Below the pieces are notes generated by a model, which did not search any database, was not told where the DNA came from, and saw only the letters and a list, made by a program, of their open reading frames with translations. Made by a program: the position numbers and the translations under genes. 9,265 nucleotides of DNA from Nitrosotalea sp. (GTDB taxonomy: Archaea; Thermoproteota; Nitrososphaeria; Nitrososphaerales; Nitrosopumilaceae), in contig JAKEIJ010000064.1 in NCBI GenBank assembly GCA_022545805.1, positions 1 to 9,265 on the forward strand, in the 5' to 3' direction. This document shows, piece after piece, positions 1 through 6,851 of this stretch (the stretch's first letter is position 1; each line of letters begins with the position of its first letter).

Positions 1-1523
1 AACTAGCAAGATTTGGCTTGCCTGGCTATGACATTCATGAGATGTTGACAAACGTAGATGGTATTCATAATGGAGTTGAAGGTCTGTTGTTTAAAACAGG
101 ACAGAATGTGTTTGGAGAATATCTTGTTTTAAATACTCTGCCTAAGGATGTAGCTGATTCTCATCTCTCAGGAGATCTTCACATTACTAACGCTGGATTA
201 TGGTCACTTCTTCCAGATACTATATTTGTAAACATCAAGGAACTCATCGAAGAAGGAGTTGACCTGAGAGGAAAATTCCTAGGCGTAACAAGGACTTCAT
301 CACCAAGCTCATTAGATGATCTATTCACTTCATTATCATTACTTACTTGCCTTCTGATAAAAGAAGCATCGCAAGAAATAGTGATGGATGGTTTGGTTGT
401 AGTATTACAAAAATATTCCAAGAATTTGTCTGAAATTGAAGAAAAACTTGCAAGTTGTTTTGCAAAAATATCTACAGGACCAAAATACGGAAAGAATGGA
501 ACACTTGCTTCATTTAGAATTTCTATAGGAACAGAACCAAAGATGGTTGGAACTATTCTTCAAGCCTACAAGAAATATGTAAAGTCTACACCACTTCCTT
601 CAATAGGATTGATTATTGATTATGAAAAGGCCAAGATAAGTGACTATTCAGAAACTTTGGCAGATGTAATTGCCTTGGGTGGACACATCATGTTTGCTAA
701 AGGATTAGTATCTAACAAGGGATTAGCACGAGGAGATACCAAGAATGTCGGAACGACTTCTATCAATCTAGAATCATTATCGATCAATATGCCAAGGCTT
801 GCCTTTGAATCTAACAAAGACGAAACTTATTTCAGAGCAAGACTTGCATTGTTGATGAAACCTGCACTAGCAGCCATGTCTCTAAGAAAGAAGGAGATAT
901 CTGATCTAACAAGACGTGGTCTCAACCCAATACTTGCAAACAATACTCAATACATGCAAAAGGGATCAGTTACACTTGTTGTTAATTTGATAGGCCTCAA
1001 GGAAGCAGTTTATGGTATTCTTGGATATGAAAATAACAAGGCTGGACACGAAATCCTTGCCAAAGTGATAAACACCGCTATGGACGTAGCTACAAAGAAA
1101 GGAAAAGAGATGGGTGACAATGTCATTGTGACCATGACTGAGAGTGATGCTGCAAGCCGTTTCTCGTCTCTTGATGGTGAAAAATATGGTAAAATGTCAA
1201 TTAACAATCACGTAATGGGAGAATCATATTCAGAAGGAGTTGTTCTTGATGCCTCTGAGATGACAGAGATGACTCCTAAGAATGAAAAGATCGTAGAATC
1301 TAATTATTTCTCAAAAATACTTAACGGCGGCCTCTTGGTCCAATTAAAGATCCCAGATGCAATGGATTCCTCAGGAATAAAGAAGGCAATAGAAAAGGCA
1401 GGTGATCTATTGGGATCTTTCAGACCTATCAAAAAAGTACCTATATGCAGTAACTGTGGTCTCAAAGAGGAAAAGATCGCTGAAAAGTGTTCTGTATGTA
1501 AGTCTCCTTACATACTAGCATAG
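1..1523 (+). CDS. NrdD-family (class III RNR-like) protein lacking catalytic residues, 5'-partial
   Basis: The frame is open to the window edge (LARFGLPGYDIHEM from base 3), so the TTG at 18 is not the start and the N-terminus, probably an ATP cone, is missing. Counting from codon 18, NrdD-family landmarks are HLSGDLHI (49-56), an INMPR motif (256-260), NLIGLKEA, an E..AASRF motif near 381, and a C-terminal zinc ribbon C477-X2-C480-X10-C491-X2-C494. The only other cysteines are C111 and C147. The family usually has HIHD where this reads HITN, a cysteine shortly after it where this reads DTIFVNIKEL, and a mid-protein thiyl cysteine where there is none between 147 and 477. The protein ends seven residues after the ribbon, before the usual RVxGY glycyl-radical loop. 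Class III ribonucleotide reduction therefore looks impossible. A regulatory or nucleotide-binding role is inference, suggested by nrdJ downstream on the same strand. Family assignment is by motif recognition and fairly confident. Confidence 0.8.
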   Translation, partial: LARFGLPGYDIHEMLTNVDGIHNGVEGLLFKTGQNVFGEYLVLNTLPKDVADSHLSGDLHITNAGLWSLLPDTIFVNIKELIEEGVDLRGKFLGVTRTSSPSSLDDLFTSLSLLTCLLIKEASQEIVMDGLVVVLQKYSKNLSEIEEKLASCFAKISTGPKYGKNGTLASFRISIGTEPKMVGTILQAYKKYVKSTPLPSIGLIIDYEKAKISDYSETLADVIALGGHIMFAKGLVSNKGLARGDTKNVGTTSINLESLSINMPRLAFESNKDETYFRARLALLMKPALAAMSLRKKEISDLTRRGLNPILANNTQYMQKGSVTLVVNLIGLKEAVYGILGYENNKAGHEILAKVINTAMDVATKKGKEMGDNVIVTMTESDAASRFSSLDGEKYGKMSINNHVMGESYSEGVVLDASEMTEMTPKNEKIVESNYFSKILNGGLLVQLKIPDAMDSSGIKKAIEKAGDLLGSFRPIKKVPICSNCGLKEEKIAEKCSVCKSPYILA

Positions 1524-1579
1524 CCCTCTCATTAGGAACGGCTAATAATTTAGTGAACAAAATTTTTGAATTAATTTCA

Positions 1580-1592
1580 GATTATATATCAA
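1580..1592 (+). promoter_or_regulatory. Candidate TATA element before the small ORF and nrdJ
   Basis: The 111 bases between the NrdD-like stop and the small ORF are very AT-rich and hold a TTATATAT core at 1582-1589. Archaeal transcription usually starts about 25-30 bases downstream, which would give a start near 1611 and a short leader containing the GGTGATC site at 1621. A second AT-rich run, ATTTATTTTA at 1605-1614, is an alternative. The background is so AT-rich that neither is secure. Confidence 0.35.
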
Positions 1593-1620
1593 AATTTTAC
1601 CAAAATTTATTTTACTGTAA

Positions 1621-1627
1621 GGTGATC
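1621..1627 (+). promoter_or_regulatory. Shine-Dalgarno site of the small ORF
   Basis: GGTGATC is a 7-base match to the complement of the conserved archaeal 16S rRNA 3' end (GAUCACCUCC). It sits 7 bases before the ATG at 1635, a normal spacing. The other starts in this window have weaker sites or none, so this match is the main reason to take the small ORF seriously. Confidence 0.6.
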
Positions 1628-1634
1628 TAATACC

Positions 1635-1748
1635 ATGGAAATCGTAACGGTGTCAACAAAATTGATCCAAAGTTTAGCTTTTGAAAATTATTTTTTGCCG
1701 CAGTGTTTAATTAACTGCCATTTGATAGGGGTAAGGGGAGTAATTTGA
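1635..1748 (+). CDS. Small 37-codon ORF overlapping the nrdJ start (putative leader peptide)
   Basis: The ORF starts with ATG at 1635 after a strong Shine-Dalgarno site and is open for 37 codons to TGA at 1746-1748. That stop overlaps the nrdJ TTG start in a TTGA junction, the geometry of translationally coupled gene pairs. The peptide begins MEIVTVSTKL, has two cysteines in CLINC (24 and 28), and ends GVRGVI. It has no clear signal peptide and no domain I recognise. It could be a regulatory leader peptide, a small protein partner of the reductase, or a chance ORF in AT-rich DNA. Seen: the ORF, the ribosome site and the overlap. Inferred: that it is translated and that it controls nrdJ. Confidence 0.5.
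   Translation: MEIVTVSTKLIQSLAFENYFLPQCLINCHLIGVRGVI
1700..1718. repeat. Short inverted repeat GCAGT-N9-ACTGC upstream of nrdJ
   Basis: Perfect 5-base arms at 1700-1704 and 1714-1718 flank a 9-base AT-rich spacer, all inside the small ORF and 27 bases before the nrdJ start. It could be an operator half-site pair or a weak RNA hairpin near the nrdJ ribosome site. The arms cannot be extended without mismatches, so chance is quite possible. Confidence 0.3.
1734..1740 (+). promoter_or_regulatory. Ribosome binding site of nrdJ
   Basis: AGGGGAG contains GGAG at 1737-1740, four bases before the TTG at 1745. The spacing is short and the match weaker than that of the upstream small ORF, which fits translation partly driven by ribosomes finishing that ORF. 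Confidence 0.45.
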
Positions 1749-4402
1749 CAGATTTTTCACAAATAGAAAATTCGATCATTCAAGTAAAGAAGCGCGATGG
1801 TCGAGTCTCGGATTTCCAAAGAGATAAAATTTCAAACGCAATCTACAAAGCACTTGTTGCTTGCGGACAATCAGATCATGGATTAGCAGACAAACTTGCT
1901 AATCATGTTCTTGCAAAACTCGTGAATCGGGGATTTTCTGGTTCTGAAGCACCAAGTGTAGAAGATGTTCAAGATATGGTAGAGTCTACTCTAATTGAAG
2001 AGGGACTTAGCGAGATCGCAAAGGCATACATCCTATACAGACACGAGCGACGAAGAGTCAGAGAAGAAAAGATGAAAGTACTTGAATCCAAATCACTTGA
2101 TAGCGTTGCAAAGAAATTTGATCTTAATTGCTTGAGAGTTCTTGCATCTAGATACCTACTCAGAAACAACAAAGGCCAGATAACTGAAAGCCCGGGAGAA
2201 ATGTTTGAAAGAGTTGCTATCTTGGTAGGCCTTGCAGATATCATTAGAGATCCATCTGTATTCCAACTTGAAGGAGGAAATACTCAAAATACAGAGGAGG
2301 CAGCAAGATATCTTGACAAGCTTGATGACTTTAACTACAAATTCAAGATAGGAAAATACTATCTTAACAAATATCACTTTAGATCTCTGATAAATCACTA
2401 CATAGATTTAGCAAAACATGGTCAGATGAAAGTCAGCTTTAGAGAATTGTTGACTATGTTGGCTGCAAACAAGTTTGAACAATATACTGAACGAATCAAA
2501 GAGGGTGCTGATCTTATGGTTGCACAGGACTTTCTGCCTAACTCACCAACTATGATGAATGCTGGTGCACGATTAGGCCAGCTCTCCGCATGCTTTGTAC
2601 TTGCAATGGAAGATGATATGGAAAAGATCATGAAATCATCATCAGATGCTGCACTGATATTCAAGTCAGGAGGCGGAGTTGGAATCAACTATTCTGATTT
2701 GAGACAAGAAGGAGATATGGTGGCATCCACATCTGGAGTAGCCTCAGGTCCTGTCTCTTTTATGAACATCATCAACACAGTTACTGAAGTAGTAAAACAA
2801 GGCGGTAAACGAAGAGGTGCAAATATGGGAATCATAGAAGCATGGCATCCAGATATTGAAAAATTCATCACTGCAAAAACAAAACCCGGTGTTCTAGAGA
2901 ACTTTAACGTAAGTGTAGGAGTTTGGGAAGACTTTTGGGAAGCACTAGTTAACTCAGCAGATGGAAAATTCACTCTTAGACATCCAAAAGACAAAGCTCC
3001 TGTGAGAGAAATAAATGCACATCACTTGATTGACTTGATCGCACTTTCTGCATGGAAGAGTGGTGAACCAGGATTGATCTTCTTTGATATTATAAACAAA
3101 TACAATGTTTTTGCAAAAGCAAGAGGTCACCCAATACGAGCAACAAATCCATGTGGAGAACAAAGTCTCTATCCATACGAATCCTGCAATCTTGGATCGA
3201 TCAATCTATCTAATTATGTCAAGAGAAAAGCAGATGGTCAATACGAATTTGACTGGCAACGATATGAAGAAACCATACGAAAGACAACAAGATTCCTTGA
3301 CAACGTAATAGATGTTAATACATATCCAATTCCAGAAATTGACAAGGCATCAAAAGATTCTAGAAGAATTGGACTTGGAGTAATGGGAGTTGCAGATCTC
3401 TTGTTCAAATTACGAATTCCGTATAACTCACAAGAAGGATATGAGTTCCAAGAGAAGCTTGCTGAAGCATTGACATACTATTCCATGGAAGAAAGTGTTG
3501 CACTTGCAAAGACACGAGGATCATTCCCACTATGCTCAAAAACAGAATATCCAGAAGGTAAAATTCCTGTTGCTGGATATTATGAGAAACCAAAGAGTGC
3601 CCGTACATATGACTGGGATGCTCTAATTGCCAAGATTCAGAAGCATGGTATCAGAAACGTTCTGACAACAACGGTTGCTCCTACTGGTACACTTTCAATG
3701 ATATCTGACTGTTCAAACGGAATGGAGCCTATGTTTGCTCTAGTCTTTGAAAAGAGAGTGACAGTAGGTAGATTCTTCTACACTAACAAAATCTTTGAAG
3801 CAGTACTAAAAGAACATGGTCTGTACAACGATCAAATTCTTGAAAAGATTGCAAACAACTATGGTTCAGTAAAAGGAATTGCTGAAATTCCAGAATGGAT
3901 GCAAAAGATATTTGTCACAGCAATGGACATTCACTGGGCAGATCACCTGATGGCTCAAGGAGTTTGGCAACGCTGGATAGGGAATGCTATTGCAAAGACA
4001 ATCAACATGCCAAATGACGTCTCATCTGATGATGTAAAAGCTGCATATCTTCTTGCACATGATCTTGGTCTAAAAGGAATCACTGTATTCCGCGATGGTT
4101 CAAGACATGAACAAGTATTGCATATGACTGGAAACAATGTTCAAAAGAACTTCCAAGTAAGCCCAAGTGGTTATGTCACTGACTATATATCAAAGAATGT
4201 CACAAATGCATATCTGAAAACTGAGATAGAAAGAGCACTTCAAATAAAAATTCCAGATAATCTGCAATCTACTCCAGCACCAGCACTTACTCCAGAACAA
4301 ATGGAAGAAAGACTGTGTCCTACATGTAAAAACAACTTAGTATTTGCAGAGGGATGCAGTGTGTGCATAGAATGCGGATATAGCGGTTGCACATCTGGTT
4401 AG
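1745..4402 (+). CDS. nrdJ: Adenosylcobalamin-dependent ribonucleotide reductase (class II)
   Basis: This cytoplasmic enzyme reduces ribonucleotides to deoxyribonucleotides using a radical generated from adenosylcobalamin; oxygen is neither needed nor harmful. The 885 residues show an N-terminal ATP cone (about 10-105, starting IIQVKKRDGR), which in this family senses ATP/dATP, then the ten-stranded barrel. Catalytic and redox residues are present: C283 in SACFVL, N468/C470/E472 in NPCGEQ with C470 as the thiyl cysteine, and C481 in ESCNLGS. The spacings (187 and 11) match the Thermotoga class II enzyme. The C-terminal tail has C858, C861, C871, C874, C877 and C882, giving the usual metal-binding and thiol-relay cysteines. 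There is no intein. The TTG start is supported because an in-frame stop lies at 1712 and the first in-frame ATG (1976) would cut into the ATP cone. The gene follows, and overlaps, a small ORF that may control its translation. Confidence 0.96.
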   Translation: MTDFSQIENSIIQVKKRDGRVSDFQRDKISNAIYKALVACGQSDHGLADKLANHVLAKLVNRGFSGSEAPSVEDVQDMVESTLIEEGLSEIAKAYILYRHERRRVREEKMKVLESKSLDSVAKKFDLNCLRVLASRYLLRNNKGQITESPGEMFERVAILVGLADIIRDPSVFQLEGGNTQNTEEAARYLDKLDDFNYKFKIGKYYLNKYHFRSLINHYIDLAKHGQMKVSFRELLTMLAANKFEQYTERIKEGADLMVAQDFLPNSPTMMNAGARLGQLSACFVLAMEDDMEKIMKSSSDAALIFKSGGGVGINYSDLRQEGDMVASTSGVASGPVSFMNIINTVTEVVKQGGKRRGANMGIIEAWHPDIEKFITAKTKPGVLENFNVSVGVWEDFWEALVNSADGKFTLRHPKDKAPVREINAHHLIDLIALSAWKSGEPGLIFFDIINKYNVFAKARGHPIRATNPCGEQSLYPYESCNLGSINLSNYVKRKADGQYEFDWQRYEETIRKTTRFLDNVIDVNTYPIPEIDKASKDSRRIGLGVMGVADLLFKLRIPYNSQEGYEFQEKLAEALTYYSMEESVALAKTRGSFPLCSKTEYPEGKIPVAGYYEKPKSARTYDWDALIAKIQKHGIRNVLTTTVAPTGTLSMISDCSNGMEPMFALVFEKRVTVGRFFYTNKIFEAVLKEHGLYNDQILEKIANNYGSVKGIAEIPEWMQKIFVTAMDIHWADHLMAQGVWQRWIGNAIAKTINMPNDVSSDDVKAAYLLAHDLGLKGITVFRDGSRHEQVLHMTGNNVQKNFQVSPSGYVTDYISKNVTNAYLKTEIERALQIKIPDNLQSTPAPALTPEQMEERLCPTCKNNLVFAEGCSVCIECGYSGCTSG

Positions 4403-4415
4403 GATTTTTTCCTAA
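4399..4415 (+). terminator. Candidate terminator after nrdJ
   Basis: TTAGGA and TCCTAA form a 6-base-pair stem around a five-T loop, giving a six-T run at 4405-4410 right after the nrdJ stop. Archaeal transcription commonly ends at T-rich tracts; the stem is weak and may be incidental. Confidence 0.35.
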
Positions 4416-4446
4416 ATCAAAACTCTTTTAGTATCTCCAATTCTTG

Positions 4447-5574
4447 ATGGTATTGTTGAATAAGAAGATCGTCGGTGCTGCCATTGGAGCAGGAATTGCA
4501 ATAACAATTGCAATGATTTTCTTTGTAATTCCACAATTACAAACTGGACCAACTTCAGTTGTACCTGTAAATTCTTTACATAATCCAAAACTTGGTCTTG
4601 TTATTATGCCTCCCACTCAGACACCAACTCTTCAAGAGATCAAAAATGCATATGCTCAAGCAGCATCAACCGGAATAGGAAGAAGCAACGTCTATCTCTC
4701 TTGGCCTCTCATGGAACCAAAACAAGGAGCTTACAATTGGAGCTACTCTGATATTCTAATGGGGTTAAATCGTGAACAGAACCTCAATGTCACACTTTAC
4801 TTTTCAGTAGTCAACAACCAAATTCTAGGTCCATTTCCTACTTGGATGGGAAAACCACATCTTGATCAAAAACTTGAGAATCAAACAGTAACTACTCTTG
4901 ATGCCATACTTTCAAGGTATTACATAGTAGATTACGTGATAATTGGTGGTAGTGTAGACAACTACTTTAGAGATAATCCAAATGAAATTCCACAATATGT
5001 GGATTTTTTCAATGGCGTATATGAAAAATTAAAAGTAAAGCATCCAAATGTCAAATTTGGAAATTGGTTTTCACTAAATGACATCATAAATCATGGTCAG
5101 GGTGATATTGTAGGAAAACTAAACCAAGGTGACTTTGTTGCATATTCTTACGCACCTGTAGATTTGTTATATTATCAAAGTACTAGTACCGATAAGGAAA
5201 GCGCTAATTTGCAAAAGATGATTGATTTTGCACAGGGCAAGAAAATAGCATTGATGGAGGTTGGTTGGAGTACTGCCCCGTCTCTTAATGGAACAAAGGA
5301 AGACCAGCAAAAGTTTGTAAAAACAGTCTATGACTTTTACAAAAAGAATCAATCTGATTTTGAGTTTCTAACTTGGTACAGACAATATGATAGGCCTGTT
5401 GATACGTGTTACAACTCACTAAACCAAGAGAGTAATTCTATGTTTGGAAATAATGTAGTCTTGAATAATACTGCAGCGTATCTCTGTGGTACAGGTCTAT
5501 TTGATATCAACAAAAACCCAAAACCTGCATGGGATGAATTAAAGAATCAAATACAATCTGTGCCTAACTCTTAA
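4447..5574 (+). CDS. Membrane-anchored or secreted glycosidase-like TIM-barrel protein
   Basis: The start is taken as ATG 4447; a TTG directly before it adds only one residue. The 375-residue product begins with a short positive stretch (NKK) and a hydrophobic segment at about 8-28, an export signal or anchor. The rest resembles clan A glycoside hydrolases: a PKLGLVIMPP first strand, SWPLMEPKQGAYNWSYSD (the W..MEP..G.Y.WS pattern of these barrels), and IALMEVGWST near the C-terminus, where E271 sits as the nucleophile would. The fourth-strand position that usually reads GNE followed by VD.Y is GGSVDNY here (G167-G168-S169), so the acid/base Glu seems absent. Several N-X-S/T sequons (NWS, NVT, NQT, NGT, NQS, NNT) and two late cysteines fit an extracellular glycoprotein. 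Substrate is unknown; it may be a non-catalytic binder. The fold call is by pattern, moderately confident. Confidence 0.65.
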   Translation: MVLLNKKIVGAAIGAGIAITIAMIFFVIPQLQTGPTSVVPVNSLHNPKLGLVIMPPTQTPTLQEIKNAYAQAASTGIGRSNVYLSWPLMEPKQGAYNWSYSDILMGLNREQNLNVTLYFSVVNNQILGPFPTWMGKPHLDQKLENQTVTTLDAILSRYYIVDYVIIGGSVDNYFRDNPNEIPQYVDFFNGVYEKLKVKHPNVKFGNWFSLNDIINHGQGDIVGKLNQGDFVAYSYAPVDLLYYQSTSTDKESANLQKMIDFAQGKKIALMEVGWSTAPSLNGTKEDQQKFVKTVYDFYKKNQSDFEFLTWYRQYDRPVDTCYNSLNQESNSMFGNNVVLNNTAAYLCGTGLFDINKNPKPAWDELKNQIQSVPNS

Positions 5575-5585
5575 TTATATAATTA
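5572..5585. promoter_or_regulatory. 14-base palindrome with TATA core
   Basis: TAATTATATAATTA is a perfect palindrome that begins at the stop codon of the preceding gene. Its centre is about 20-23 bases before the TTG codons that start the next gene, close to the spacing of a TATA box for a transcript with little or no leader. It may serve as that promoter. Confidence 0.45.
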
Positions 5586-5597
5586 CGACCTTCTTTC

Positions 5598-6743
5598 TTG
5601 TTGAAGTATGTCTTATTTTTCAGTCTAGTATTGATTGTAAATATTGTTCCTGTGTATGCATTGTCTGAACCTCCAACAAGCGAAGAAAAAACCATCTTTG
5701 ATCAATTACTTGCTCAATTTGAGACAACAAGTGCACCAAAACAAGATGTATCTGATGTAATCGAAACATTTCAAAAACAGATGATAATCACTTTTTCTTG
5801 TAACTTACATGATACCAATAATCAGGTTATAACAACTGTAAAAACTAGTTTGGCAAAGTTTGACGAAAATACAGTTCATCAAGATCTAGTTACGGGAGGT
5901 TCTTACACATGGCACTGCTCTCAAACCATTCAGGCTGGAAAGATTTTTCTAGATTGCAATAACGAACTTAGAATTAATCCAAAGGCAATATCAAATGATA
6001 CCCAAACAGATCCGCAATTGCACAGTATTGAAAATTTGGTTATACTATACCATGAATTGCTTCATGGTCAACTAATGATTAATGCCATAAAGGATTCATC
6101 AATATGGCAACAGGAGGCATGCAACCTACAACCTGGTGGCGATATAGATTATTCTTTTGCTGATCCCGATCATAAAATAATAAACTATCTACAAACACAG
6201 TTTGCATCGGATCTTGTTGATAAAGCCGGAGGAAAAATGATTACAAAAGAAATTTCTTCTGACCAGACAAATAATGGAACATTTACTATCAAAGTTTTTA
6301 GCTTTGCAGACTATCCTGAATTTGGAAATAGCTCAAAAATTACTTTACGAACAAGTAACATCTCTGAAAATTCATTCTTTCAAGTAAAAAATGATGTATT
6401 TCTAAGCGGCTATCTGAAAGATAACACAAAGCCTGGAATTGTATGGATCTATATTTTTAACAGCACGAAAACACAGAATATGACGCATGAATCAGTACCT
6501 ATCTGGATAAAGCGAGTTGCAGGGTTGTGGTCAAGTGGAAATGCATCTGATGCAGATTTTCATGCTGCAGTTGACTATATGATACAACATAACATAGTTG
6601 GCTCAGATAACGAAGAAAATACTGTTTCTATTGTGCCTCATTGGATGCAGAAAAATACCTACTTGTGGTTTACTGGAGAAATCGATGACAATACGTTTGT
6701 TGGTTCTGTCCAGTATCTGATCTCATCTGGAATAATTCATTGA
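5598..6743 (+). CDS. Secreted HELLH putative metallopeptidase with two C-terminal W-rich repeats
   Basis: The 381-residue protein starts at one of two adjacent TTG codons (5598 or 5601); no ATG is available before the signal peptide. Residues 1-21 form a signal peptide ending PVYA. A zinc-protease motif H152-E153-L-L-H156 follows, with E173 in WQQEAC as a possible third ligand. Four cysteines (C68 in FSCNL, then WHCSQ, LDCNN and EACNL) could make two disulfides around this domain. A middle region of about 90 residues looks beta-rich with many N-X-S/T sequons. The end carries two 34-residue repeats (301-334 and 347-380) with the pattern P.W......LW..G...D..F...V.Y.I....I, which I know from thaumarchaeal surface proteins. 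It is probably exported and attached to the surface. Peptidase activity is inferred from the HExxH motif only; I do not recognise a named peptidase family. Confidence 0.7.
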   Translation: MLKYVLFFSLVLIVNIVPVYALSEPPTSEEKTIFDQLLAQFETTSAPKQDVSDVIETFQKQMIITFSCNLHDTNNQVITTVKTSLAKFDENTVHQDLVTGGSYTWHCSQTIQAGKIFLDCNNELRINPKAISNDTQTDPQLHSIENLVILYHELLHGQLMINAIKDSSIWQQEACNLQPGGDIDYSFADPDHKIINYLQTQFASDLVDKAGGKMITKEISSDQTNNGTFTIKVFSFADYPEFGNSSKITLRTSNISENSFFQVKNDVFLSGYLKDNTKPGIVWIYIFNSTKTQNMTHESVPIWIKRVAGLWSSGNASDADFHAAVDYMIQHNIVGSDNEENTVSIVPHWMQKNTYLWFTGEIDDNTFVGSVQYLISSGIIH

Positions 6744-6757
6744 TGAAAATATTAGGA

Positions 6758-6831
6758 TGCGGTCGCCGGGATTTGAACCCGGGTAACGGGCTTGGAAGGC
6801 CAGTGTACTAACCAAACTATACTACGACCGC
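6758..6831 (-). tRNA. tRNA-Gly (UCC anticodon)
   Basis: Read on the - strand, 74 bases fold as a tRNA: a perfect 7-pair acceptor (GCGGTCG with CGACCGC), a D arm (GTAT/GTAC with one T-G wobble), loop CTTCCAA with anticodon TCC (bases 6794-6796), a 4-base variable loop, a T arm CCGGG-TTCAAAT-CCCGG, and discriminator A73. CCA is not encoded. It decodes GGA and probably other glycine codons. The anticodon stem has one U28-C42 mismatch (bases 6802 and 6788). The gene converges on the HELLH protein gene, leaving 14 bases between, and follows nep1 on its own strand after 20 bases. Confidence 0.95.
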
Positions 6832-6851
6832 TCACTGTGCCAATCTTGGAC

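Noticed and set aside
18..20. TTG at 18 as the start of the NrdD-like gene
   Set aside because: The frame is open upstream to the window edge and encodes fitting sequence, so the true start lies outside the window.
1524..1560. Glycyl-radical tail of the NrdD-like protein cut off by a recent frameshift
   Set aside because: None of the three + frames after the stop encodes an RVxGY-like sequence.
1524..1744. Cobalamin riboswitch in the nrdJ leader
   Set aside because: A GCC.CAGTG-like string at 1698 drew attention, but no B12 box or supporting helices are visible, and these riboswitches are essentially bacterial.
2689..2994. 101-codon - strand frame within nrdJ
   Set aside because: It is a shadow of the conserved nrdJ barrel, with no ribosome site or recognisable protein.
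1745..4402. Intein in nrdJ
   Set aside because: RNR genes often host inteins, but the catalytic cysteine spacings match intein-free class II enzymes and the coding sequence is continuous.
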